From: Bacteroidota bacterium
GTDB taxonomy: Bacteria > Bacteroidota > Bacteroidia > Chitinophagales > Chitinophagaceae
Direction of reading: 5' to 3'
DNA: 14,962 nucleotides
Assembly: GCA_023386395.1 (NCBI GenBank)
Contig: JAEWJV010000009.1
Coordinates: 1-14,962 of the forward strand
The position numbers were made by a program, and so were the translations under genes. The notes under the pieces were generated by a model that saw nothing but the letters and a program-made list of their open reading frames with translations, searched no databases and was not told the origin of the DNA. Shown here piece after piece: positions 1 to 6,796 of this stretch; position 1 is the first letter of the stretch; each line of letters opens with the position of its first letter.

Positions 1-612
1 GAATTTACATCTAAATATGGCTATGCATTAAACCCAAAACTTAATGTTAGCGGCCTCTTTAATGTAAGAACACAATTTTTTAAAGGATATGATTATCCGG
101 ATGCGGATACAAAAAATTACACGTCCAATTTCTTTGCCCCTGCTTATGTGTTGTTAAGCCCCGGTTTTGATTATCATCCTGCAAAAAACCTTTCCATATT
201 CGTATCTCCTGTTACTGCAAGATGGACCATTGTTAGGCCCGACAGCCTGCGAGCTTTATATGGTGTTCCGGTTGATCAGCCGGCAGATTTTCAGTTTGGC
301 GCTTACGCTACCATTTCTTATCTCGCCAATCTTGGAAAAACAATAAGCTATGCAGGGAAACTTGACCTTTTCTCCAACTATAGGCATAACCCACAGAGCG
401 TGGACCTTTATATGACGAATTTATTTGCCGCTAAAATTTCAAGGATATTGTCTGTTACGTACAGCCTTACCTTAATATATGATGATGATGTGCGCCAGTT
501 TGGGCCGCACAATACTTCCGCCGGTTTGCAGGTGCAGTCACTGTTTGGGGCGGGGTTGCTGGTTAAGTTCGACAATTTCACGCCCAAGCCGCCTAAAGCC
601 CCTGCGCCATGA
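1..612 (+). CDS. DUF3078 family outer-membrane protein, 3' part
   Basis: The reading frame is open from base 1 and ends at TGA 610-612, so the start lies outside the window; an internal GTG at 148 is not the real start. The visible 203 residues alternate hydrophobic and polar positions with many aromatic residues, as in an outer-membrane beta-barrel. The segments SGLFNVRTQF, KLDLFSNY and LTLIYDDD match what I remember of the Bacteroidota DUF3078 family, usually a signal peptide followed by a beta-barrel. Its function is unknown, and a structural or transport role in the outer membrane is inference. The last residues (TPKPPKAPAP) form a short proline-rich tail after the final strand, which is slightly unusual because barrels often end on an aromatic residue. 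It converges with the dksA-like gene, and a shared hairpin lies between them. Confidence 0.75.
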   Translation, partial: EFTSKYGYALNPKLNVSGLFNVRTQFFKGYDYPDADTKNYTSNFFAPAYVLLSPGFDYHPAKNLSIFVSPVTARWTIVRPDSLRALYGVPVDQPADFQFGAYATISYLANLGKTISYAGKLDLFSNYRHNPQSVDLYMTNLFAAKISRILSVTYSLTLIYDDDVRQFGPHNTSAGLQVQSLFGAGLLVKFDNFTPKPPKAPAP

Positions 613-668
613 GGAAAAGGTTATAATGGATTGCCGGCTTAAGTTTATCTGACCGGAAATAAATAAAG

Positions 669-693
669 AGGCCGGTTGCATTGCAACCGGCCT
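669..693. terminator. Bidirectional intrinsic terminator
   Basis: A perfect 12-base inverted repeat (AGGCCGGTTGCA / TGCAACCGGCCT) is separated by one base; in RNA it would fold as a 9-bp GC-rich stem with a 7-base loop. It is followed by TCTTCTT on the + strand and by CTCTTTATTT on the - strand. It lies between the convergent DUF3078 and dksA-like genes and can end both transcripts. Confidence 0.85.
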
Positions 694-720
694 TCTTCTT
701 ATAATTTAATTGAGGAAATT

Positions 721-1602
721 TTATTCTCCGGCCTTTACTAAACCAAGTTTAGCCTCGAGGCTTAAAGTGGCATGTGGCACGGCGCGTAATCTTGCTTTAT
801 CAATTAATTTACCGGTTACGCGGCAAATGCCGTAAGTTTTGTTTTCAATGCGTATTACAGCCTTTTCAAGATGATCGATATAAGTTATCTGGCGGCTTGC
901 CATCTGGCTAAGCTGTTCACGCTCCATACTTATACTGCCATCTTCCATAGTCATATAGCGATTTTCGCTTTCGTCGCCGCCCATATCATCTTTACGGGTA
1001 ATAAGGCCCTGCAAATAAGCCAGTTCTTTTTTTGCAGAATCCAGCTTGCGCTGAATTAATTCCCTAAACTCATTCAGTTCAGTATCGCTGTAACGCACAA
1101 GCGGTTCGGCCGACCTTACCGGCTCCTGCCGCTGTTCAAGCGATTTATATGAAGGCTGATAAGGCACACTTGTTTTAGCGCTTATTTTAGGCAATTTCAC
1201 TTCTTTTACCGGCTCCTGCTTCTTCGCGGCTTTTTTCTGAACCGGTTTTTCTTCTTGCTTCTTTTGCTTTGACATAGCTTTAATTTGTTTATGTTGCTTG
1301 CTCGCATCAGCTTTTGGCTGAGGCTTTGCCCCTGCTTTTTTTGCAGGCGCTGCTGCTTTCTTTATTGTTTTTACTGGTTTGGCTACAGGTTTCTTTGCCG
1401 ATTTCTTATTGGAAACAGCAACCGCCTTTGCCTTGGGTTTTGCCACCACAGCTTTAACCTTTTTTGATACTGCCGCCTTTTTAACAGCTTTTTTAGCTGC
1501 TTTGGGAGCAACTTTTTTAACCGGGCCGGCCTTTTTGCTGCCGGACGATGTTTTTTTGGCTGCAGCCTTAGCTGCTTTTTTAATTGTTTTTTTCTGTGGC
1601 AT
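721..1602 (-). CDS. DksA/TraR-like regulator with histone-H1-like tail
   Basis: This 293-residue protein has two parts. Residues 1-140 are a disordered, strongly basic Lys/Ala/Pro tail with repeated AAKK, KPV and KKAA units, like histone H1 or bacterial Hc1-type proteins. Residues about 172-290 are a DksA/TraR-type domain: a coiled coil, then the segment YGICRVTGKLI and RLRAVPHATLSLEAK. DksA-family proteins bind the secondary channel of RNA polymerase and modulate initiation, often with ppGpp. Canonical family members hold zinc with CxxC...CxxC. Here only Cys260 remains; Thr263, Ser281 and Ala284 stand at the other positions, so zinc binding is unlikely. I recall zinc-less DksA-like proteins as common in Bacteroidota. 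The acidic DxxDxA tip of E. coli DksA is not evident. The ATG lies nine bases after the ileS stop, so the two genes are probably co-transcribed. The tail suggests DNA or RNA binding, which is inference. Confidence 0.85.
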   Translation of the reverse strand: MPQKKTIKKAAKAAAKKTSSGSKKAGPVKKVAPKAAKKAVKKAAVSKKVKAVVAKPKAKAVAVSNKKSAKKPVAKPVKTIKKAAAPAKKAGAKPQPKADASKQHKQIKAMSKQKKQEEKPVQKKAAKKQEPVKEVKLPKISAKTSVPYQPSYKSLEQRQEPVRSAEPLVRYSDTELNEFRELIQRKLDSAKKELAYLQGLITRKDDMGGDESENRYMTMEDGSISMEREQLSQMASRQITYIDHLEKAVIRIENKTYGICRVTGKLIDKARLRAVPHATLSLEAKLGLVKAGE

Positions 1603-1611
1603 AGTTCGTTA

Positions 1612-4600
1612 TCATTTTTTATTTACGCTCACTTTCAATAAGTTGTCATTAACCTCAACCTCAATGCCATCTGTTATTCCCGGCACCCAGTTAAGATCAT
1701 CTGCCAAAATTTCGGCGCAAATATAGTTTTTAAATGTATTGATAGAGGGTTTGAGAATAGCATTGTCGAGAACATTTACAGATATGCGGTCGGTAAGGTC
1801 GAAACCCTTGTCTCTCCTGATATTCTGTATACGGTTTACAAATTCACGGGCATCGCCTTCCATTTTCAGCGTTTCAGATAATTGTATGTCCAGCGCAACG
1901 GTTAAATTTCCTTTTGAAGCAACGCTCCATCCGGGAATATCTTCAGCTATTATTTCTACTTCGTTTAAAGCTATAGCAGATTTTCCGGTTTTCAACTCAA
2001 TTTCGATTGATCCGTTCTTTTCGAGTTCAACAATCTGTTCCTGCGAAAAGCTGCCAATAATACCGGCGGCTTCTTTCATTGCCGGGCCTAGTTTTGCGCC
2101 CAGTAATTTGAAATTGGGTTTTACTTTTTTATGAATGATATTGCCGGCGTCAGTTGCCAGTTCTATTTCTTTAATATTCACTTCAGACTTAATCAGATCT
2201 TCTACTTTCTCCAGCTGCCTTTTCATCTCGGGGTTTAATACCGGTATCAGCGCTTTCTGCAAGGGCTGGCGTACTTTTATATTAGTCTTTTTACGAAGTG
2301 ATAGTATTAAAGAAGATGCGTCCTGCGCCAGTTGCATTCTTTCTTCCAGCGAACTGTCAATCAGCTTTTCATCCGCAACCGGGTAATCGGTATGATGCAC
2401 CGATTCAACATTAAACCTTTTTGTAACAGCATCCAGGTTTTTGAAAACTGCATCGCTGAAAAACGGTGAAACCGGCGCCATCAGGCGGGTTACAGTTTCC
2501 AGGCATTCATACAAAGTTTGATAAGCTGCAATTTTATCCTGCTCATATTCGCCTTTCCAGAACCTGCGGCGGCAAAGGCGCACATACCAGTTGCTTAAAT
2601 GTTCATCCACAAATTCTTCTATCAGCCTGCCGGCAAGCGTAGGCTCGTAATCGTCCATCGCTTCTGTTGCTTTTTTTACCAGGGTATTGAGCGATGAAAG
2701 CACCCATCGGTCAATTTCAGGCCTTTCTTTTACAGGGATGTAATCTTCGCTGAAAGCAAAGCCGTCTACATTGGCATATAAAGCAAAAAACTGGTAGGTA
2801 TTGTATAATGTACCAAAGAATTTGCGCTGCACTTCTTTAATGCCATCAAGGTCAAACTTTAAATTATCCCAGGGAGAGGCATTAGTGATAAGATACCAGC
2901 GGGTGGCATCGGCGCCAAAATCGGCAATGGTTTTAAAGGGGTCTACTACATTTCCCAAGCGCTTGCTCATTTTCTGGCCATTCTTATCTAAAACCAGGCC
3001 ATTGGAAACACAGGTTTTGAAGGCAAGGCCAGGATATTTTTCATCTGAAATTTCAAATCCTTTTTGTCTCAGTTCATCCTGAATGGATTCCTTTAGCAAA
3101 GAACCCAGCGCATGCAGCGTATAAAACCAGCCGCGGGTTTGATCAACACCTTCGCAAACAAAATCTGCAGGATAATTATCCGCAAACGTTTTAATATTTT
3201 CAAACGGGAAATGCCATTGGGCATACGGCATGGCGCCGCTGTCGAACCAAACATCTACCAAATCCGGCACACGTTTCATCGGTTCACCGGAAGGGGAAAC
3301 CAGCACGATTTCGTCAACCATTGGCTTATGCAGGTCGAGATTATCGTCGGCAAGAAAAGCGGCTTTCATGGTGCCTAACCGGTCATCAGCCTTTTTGCCT
3401 TCTGTTTTTAGTTCTGCTATTGAACCAATGCAAATTTCTTCTTTACCGTCTTTAGTGCGCCAAACCGGTAACGGCGTACCCCAGAAACGGCTGCGGCTCA
3501 GGTTCCAGTCAACCATATTTTCCAGCCAGTTGCCAAAACGGCCTTCGCCAGTGCTTTTAGGTTTCCAGTTGATGGTTTTATTCAGTTCCACCATACGGTC
3601 GCGCAGTGCGGTGGTTTTTATAAACCATGCATCAAGCGGGTAATATAAAACCGGCTTGTCGGTACGCCAGCAATGCGGGTAACTGTGCTCATATTTTTCA
3701 ACCTTGAAGGCGCGGTTTTCTTTTTTAAGTTTTACGCAGATATCAACATTTACATCCACATAATTTGGGTCGTCTTTATAATTTTTTACATAACGGTTGC
3801 TGAATTCGCCAAGGCCATCAACAAATTTGCCCTGCCGGTCAACCATCGTTAATATACCAATATCATATTTTTTGCCCACTTTATAATCATCCGCGCCAAA
3901 AGCTGGCGCTGTATGAACGATACCGGTGCCATCTTCCGTGGTAACAAAATCGCCCGTTAAAACTTTGAAAGCATTGGGGTTATCGGTTTTATTGGCATCG
4001 AAAGGAAGTAGTTGTTCGTATGAAATGACTTCTAATTGCGAGCCTTTGAACTCTACTAATATTTTCCAGGGAAGAACCTTTGATTTCTCATTATAATTCT
4101 CAAAATCTCCATTTTCGTCTTCCGGTTTAAAATATCTGCCCAGTAAAGCTTTAGCAAGAATTACATTAACCGGAAGATGAGTATAAGGGTTGAACGTTTT
4201 TACCAGCACATAATCAATGTTACTGCCTACCGTTAAGCCAAGGTTGGAAGGAAGTGTCCAGGGTGTTGTGGTCCAGGCCATGGAAAAAACTTCATCACTG
4301 CCTGCGGATTTAAAAAGAAAATCGCTTTTTTCATTTTTTACCGCTTTAAACATTGCCACCGCACTCGTATCCTTCACATCTTTATACGTACCCGGCTGGT
4401 TTAACTCATGTGAACTTAAGCCCGTTCCGGCAGCAGGTGAATAAGGTTGAATACTTACATCTTCATACAATAACCCTTTTTGGTATAATTGCTTTAGCAG
4501 CCACCAAAGGGTCTCAATATAATTGTTTTCAAAAGTGATGTAAGGATGCTCCAAATCAACCCAATATCCAATACGTTTGGTGAGCTCATCCCATTTATCC

Positions 4601-4989
4601 TTATAACGTAATACCGCTTCCCGGCATTTTTTATTATAATCTTCAACAGAAATCTTCTTTCCTATATCTTCCTTGGTAATGCCAAGCTCTTTTTCAACGC
4701 CCAGCTCAACGGGTAAACCATGCGTATCCCAGCCGCCCTTACGTTTTACCTGGAAGCCCTTCATAGTTTTGTAGCGGCAAACCAAATCTTTTAAAGTCCT
4801 GGAAATTACATGGTGAATACCGGGCATGCCGTTAGCGCTTGGCGGGCCTTCGTAAAAAACAAAAGGCTGCCTGCCCTGCCTTAATGAAACACTTTTCTCA
4901 AATGCTTTTTCATCATCCCACTTTTCTAAAACTTCCTTTTCTATGGCGGGAAGATGTAAACCCCGAAATTCTTTGTATTTAGCTGCCAT
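1612..4989 (-). CDS. ileS: Isoleucyl-tRNA synthetase, type 2 (IleRS2)
   Basis: This 1125-residue class I synthetase charges tRNA-Ile with isoleucine in the cytoplasm. The N-terminal catalytic core carries the ATP-binding signature as G57-I-H-H60, where the family standard is HIGH, followed by the GGWDTHGLPVE block. The inserted CP1 editing domain (about residues 190-430) has the threonine-rich WTTTPWTLPSN (from W239) and VHTAPAFGADD, which hydrolyse mischarged Val-tRNA. The second ATP motif is K673-MSKR, the form found in eukaryotic and type 2 enzymes. A helical anticodon-binding domain begins near residue 760. No C-terminal CxxC zinc pairs are present, which also argues for type 2. IleRS2 enzymes are known to resist mupirocin. 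ATG at 4989 gives MAAKYKEFRGLHLPAIE, the usual family N-terminus. A good -7 element lies 39 bases upstream, and the dksA-like gene follows directly. Confidence 0.97.
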   Translation of the reverse strand: MAAKYKEFRGLHLPAIEKEVLEKWDDEKAFEKSVSLRQGRQPFVFYEGPPSANGMPGIHHVISRTLKDLVCRYKTMKGFQVKRKGGWDTHGLPVELGVEKELGITKEDIGKKISVEDYNKKCREAVLRYKDKWDELTKRIGYWVDLEHPYITFENNYIETLWWLLKQLYQKGLLYEDVSIQPYSPAAGTGLSSHELNQPGTYKDVKDTSAVAMFKAVKNEKSDFLFKSAGSDEVFSMAWTTTPWTLPSNLGLTVGSNIDYVLVKTFNPYTHLPVNVILAKALLGRYFKPEDENGDFENYNEKSKVLPWKILVEFKGSQLEVISYEQLLPFDANKTDNPNAFKVLTGDFVTTEDGTGIVHTAPAFGADDYKVGKKYDIGILTMVDRQGKFVDGLGEFSNRYVKNYKDDPNYVDVNVDICVKLKKENRAFKVEKYEHSYPHCWRTDKPVLYYPLDAWFIKTTALRDRMVELNKTINWKPKSTGEGRFGNWLENMVDWNLSRSRFWGTPLPVWRTKDGKEEICIGSIAELKTEGKKADDRLGTMKAAFLADDNLDLHKPMVDEIVLVSPSGEPMKRVPDLVDVWFDSGAMPYAQWHFPFENIKTFADNYPADFVCEGVDQTRGWFYTLHALGSLLKESIQDELRQKGFEISDEKYPGLAFKTCVSNGLVLDKNGQKMSKRLGNVVDPFKTIADFGADATRWYLITNASPWDNLKFDLDGIKEVQRKFFGTLYNTYQFFALYANVDGFAFSEDYIPVKERPEIDRWVLSSLNTLVKKATEAMDDYEPTLAGRLIEEFVDEHLSNWYVRLCRRRFWKGEYEQDKIAAYQTLYECLETVTRLMAPVSPFFSDAVFKNLDAVTKRFNVESVHHTDYPVADEKLIDSSLEERMQLAQDASSLILSLRKKTNIKVRQPLQKALIPVLNPEMKRQLEKVEDLIKSEVNIKEIELATDAGNIIHKKVKPNFKLLGAKLGPAMKEAAGIIGSFSQEQIVELEKNGSIEIELKTGKSAIALNEVEIIAEDIPGWSVASKGNLTVALDIQLSETLKMEGDAREFVNRIQNIRRDKGFDLTDRISVNVLDNAILKPSINTFKNYICAEILADDLNWVPGITDGIEVEVNDNLLKVSVNKK

Positions 4990-5027
4990 TATGCGTAAAA
5001 GCCTGTCTGTAAATAATAAAAAGTGTG

Positions 5028-5035
5028 CAAAGGTA
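5028..5035 (-). promoter_or_regulatory. ileS promoter, -7 element TACCTTTG
   Basis: The - strand reads TACCTTTG, an exact match to the Bacteroidota -7 consensus TAnnTTTG. Transcription would start near 5020, giving a leader of about 30 bases before the ileS ATG. I do not find a clear TTTG -33 element at the expected distance. No T-box-like leader is present. Confidence 0.6.
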
Positions 5036-5120
5036 GCAATATACTATTAAATATGATTCGCAGTTAAGCGTATAAACCCGTATAAAACACTTGTTTGGTT
5101 TTGCGCTGCGGCTTATGGAT

Positions 5121-5136
5121 TTTGGCTTACGCCAAA
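5121..5136. repeat. Small inverted repeat upstream of ileS promoter
   Basis: TTTGGC and GCCAAA are separated by TTAC, giving a 6-bp stem with a 4-base loop. It lies between the rlpA terminator and the ileS promoter. It may be a second, weaker hairpin beyond the terminator or a protein-binding site. There is no T-run after it on the - strand, so a terminator role is doubtful. Confidence 0.35.
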
Positions 5137-5147
5137 CGTTTAAAAAC

Positions 5148-5182
5148 AAAAAAGACCGCAGAGCAGTGCTGCGATCTTTTTT
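5148..5182 (-). terminator. Rho-independent terminator of rlpA-like gene
   Basis: On the - strand an A-rich arm leads into a CGCAG/CTGCG stem (5157-5161 with 5169-5173) extended after one mismatch by an A/T-rich outer stem, then a T-rich tract (TCTTTTTTGTTTTT). It lies 21 bases after the rlpA-like stop codon and separates that gene from the ileS operon. Confidence 0.85.
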
Positions 5183-5202
5183 CAAAAAATATATAAAATA
5201 TC

Positions 5203-5676
5203 TTATTTGCCGGCTTCAACCTGGTTTTCAGTAAGCGGTTCAATTTTTACTTTAGCAACACCACGTTTAACGATTTTTAATTGTTTGGCACCTGTTAAAG
5301 TAAGATCCAACACCCTTCCCTTTTCATTCATTCTGGGGTGCATCCTGTCGTTAATACGAACGATAATAGATTTTCCTGTTAAAATATTTGTAACCTTAAC
5401 CCAGGTATTTAAAGCAAACATATTGCTTGCGGCAGTTAAATCACTGTGATGGAAAACTTCACCGGTAGCAGTTAAATTGCCTTCAAACTGGTTGGCATAA
5501 TAGGTAGCAAGGCCTGTAATAAAGTTCCTCGAACTGCTGTGAGACAGATCGCCTGTTTTTTTCGAAAATGAAAAAATAGGAGGCCAGTTGGCAACATTGG
5601 CATTAGCCCGGTTATTAATATTTGGAAATAAGGCCGAACAAAGTAAAAGAACGGCAATCACGCAAAATCTCTTCAT
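5203..5676 (-). CDS. Secreted RlpA-like double-psi beta-barrel protein
   Basis: This protein has 157 residues from the ATG at 5676. Residues 1-26 form a signal peptide: a KR start, a hydrophobic core around VIAVLLLCSALF, and ANA before the mature part. Cys13 sits in VLLLCS, which is a poor lipobox, so export as a soluble periplasmic protein seems likelier than lipidation. Residues 55-148 are an RlpA-like double-psi beta-barrel: GLATYYANQFEG, TATGEVF, LTAAS, VKVTNILTGKS, INDR with Asp110, and VLDLT with Asp124. RlpA of Pseudomonas is a lytic transglycosylase that cuts naked glycan strands. Here the usual NDRGPF is NDRMHP and no SPOR domain follows, so the substrate and septal role are uncertain. 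An upstream TTG at 5697 would add seven residues before the signal peptide and is less likely. It has its own terminator, so it looks monocistronic. Confidence 0.85.
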   Translation of the reverse strand: MKRFCVIAVLLLCSALFPNINNRANANVANWPPIFSFSKKTGDLSHSSSRNFITGLATYYANQFEGNLTATGEVFHHSDLTAASNMFALNTWVKVTNILTGKSIIVRINDRMHPRMNEKGRVLDLTLTGAKQLKIVKRGVAKVKIEPLTENQVEAGK

Positions 5677-5864
5677 GGTAGATGATTTGTAAAGCAACTA
5701 AGACTTTAATGAATAATAAGTAAGTCCTTCCTCAAAACACGCTTGATCTTCTTCTTTAAAAATCTTGGCTTGATTTGCAACTATCATGCCATATCTTCTA
5801 TTCCATAAATGGGGATGCAAGGTAACATTTTCTTTTTTAAAATCGGTGATTTAATATATATATC

Positions 5865-5944
5865 GTTGATAATCAACTTTTTTAGTTTCTTGTTTTGTAT
5901 GGCATTTAACAAATTACATTTTAAAAATAGTTGCATAAACAACT
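5865..5944. promoter_or_regulatory. Paired inverted repeats, candidate operator for etf genes
   Basis: Site 1 is GTTGAT-A-ATCAAC (5865-5877), a perfect inverted repeat. Site 2 is AGTTG-CATAAA-CAACT (5929-5944) and overlaps the -33 TTG of the etfB promoter. After both sites the sequence continues with TTTT, so they resemble each other beyond the arms. Two similar dyads, one on the promoter, are what a dimeric repressor site would look like. The regulator is not in the window, and the role is inference. Confidence 0.35.
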
Positions 5945-5959
5945 TTTCTTTTATTTTTG
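5931..5959 (+). promoter_or_regulatory. etfB promoter (-33 TTG, -7 TATTTTTG)
   Basis: TTG at 5931-5933 and TATTTTTG at 5952-5959 are 18 bases apart, matching the Bacteroidota -33/-7 arrangement (TTTG or TTG, then TAnnTTTG). Transcription would start near 5965, leaving a leader of only about 12 bases before the ATG at 5978. Confidence 0.55.
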
Positions 5960-5977
5960 TTTACATAATTTTTGCCG

Positions 5978-6721
5978 ATGAAAATATTAGTTTGTATCAG
6001 TAAAACACCAGATACCACGTCTAAAATCTCTTTTAAAGAGAATAATACAAAGTTTGAAGAATCAGGTGTGCAATGGATCATCAATCCTTATGATGAATGG
6101 TATGCGCTTGTAAGAGCAATCGAGTTAAGAGAAAAAGAGGCTTCTATCCAGTTGCATCTTGTAAGCGTTGGCGGCGCTGATTATGATCCTGTTATCCGCA
6201 AAGCGCTGGCGCTCGGGGGCGATGAAGCCATTCGTATTAATGCTGCCAGCGATGATAGTTATTTTATTGCCGCACAAATTGCCGAGGTGGCAAAACAAGG
6301 CAGTTACGACCTCATCTTAACGGGGAAAGAAACTATTGATTACAATAGTTCTTCTGTGGGTGGAATTTTAGCCGGGTTGCTCGGTTTACCATATATTTCC
6401 CTTGCCACAAAAGTGGAAGTTAATAATAATACAGCTACTGTGAACCGCGAAATAGAAGGCGGTGAGGAAACAGACGAAGTCTCCCTGCCGGTGGTTATTA
6501 GTTGCCAGAAAGGTGTGGCTGAACAACGCATACCCAATATGCGTGGTATAATGGCTGCCCGCACAAAACCGCTTAAGGTAATTGAACCTGCGGCAATTGA
6601 TGCGCTTACCAATGTGGTAGGTTATGAATTGCCTGCGCCAAAAGCCGGTGTAAAATTGGTTGCGGCTGATAATGTGCAGGAATTGGTGCGCCTGCTGCAT
6701 GAAGAAGCTAAAGTAATTTAA
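5978..6721 (+). CDS. etfB: Electron transfer flavoprotein, beta subunit
   Basis: The 247-residue product is close to the usual length for EtfB (about 250). It begins MKILVCISKTPDT, the normal EtfB N-terminus, so ATG 5978 is preferred to the in-frame TTG at 5972. INPYDEWYALVRAIEL and the ALALGGDEAIRI block match the Rossmann-like core. The AMP-binding segment is TGKETIDYNSSSVGG (about residues 115-129), and the C-terminal part contains QRIPNMRGIMAARTKP. EtfB pairs with EtfA in the cytoplasm. The heterodimer holds one FAD and one AMP, accepts electrons from acyl-CoA dehydrogenases and passes them to ETF:quinone oxidoreductase. The residues suggest the ordinary AMP-binding type and not a bifurcating EtfB with a second FAD, but this is judged by eye. 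etfA follows after 75 bases on the same strand. Confidence 0.95.
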   Translation: MKILVCISKTPDTTSKISFKENNTKFEESGVQWIINPYDEWYALVRAIELREKEASIQLHLVSVGGADYDPVIRKALALGGDEAIRINAASDDSYFIAAQIAEVAKQGSYDLILTGKETIDYNSSSVGGILAGLLGLPYISLATKVEVNNNTATVNREIEGGEETDEVSLPVVISCQKGVAEQRIPNMRGIMAARTKPLKVIEPAAIDALTNVVGYELPAPKAGVKLVAADNVQELVRLLHEEAKVI

Positions 6722-6796
6722 GGATGTTATCAGCAAGCCTGAAGCTCATGACTTAAAGCTTTGATAAACTATAATCAATATTAAATTAATTATTAC

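Larger units (their letters stand above)
5677..5977. other. AT-rich divergent intergenic region, rlpA-like / etfB
   Basis: No gene is supported in these 301 bases. The region holds the etfB promoter near its right end and two related GTTG/CAAC inverted repeats (5865-5877 and 5929-5944). I could not find a convincing TAnnTTTG element for the rlpA-like gene on the - strand. An open frame at 5809-6003 on + is a hydrophobic, low-complexity product of AT-rich sequence that overlaps the etfB start, so I do not call it. Confidence 0.7.

Noticed and set aside
871..1726. Several + strand open frames opposite the dksA-like gene
   Set aside because: They are antisense to the Lys/Ala-rich repeats, giving Phe/Ala/Leu-rich products that look like membrane proteins only because of that composition.
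4990..5147. Possible T-box leader for ileS
   Set aside because: The predicted leader is only about 30 bases and has no T-box sequence, and Bacteroidota do not normally use T-boxes.
4979..5185. Open frame of 68 codons on the - strand upstream of ileS
   Set aside because: It overlaps the ileS start, runs across the ileS promoter and the rlpA-like terminator hairpin, and its product resembles no known protein.
5809..6003. Open frame of 64 codons on the + strand before etfB
   Set aside because: Its product is a Phe/Ile-rich read-out of AT-rich DNA; it covers the promoter and overlaps the etfB start in another frame.
6722..6796. AAGCTTTG in the etfB-etfA gap as an internal promoter
   Set aside because: It departs from TAnnTTTG at the key first position and has no -33 partner; the gap looks like an untranslated spacer within one operon.
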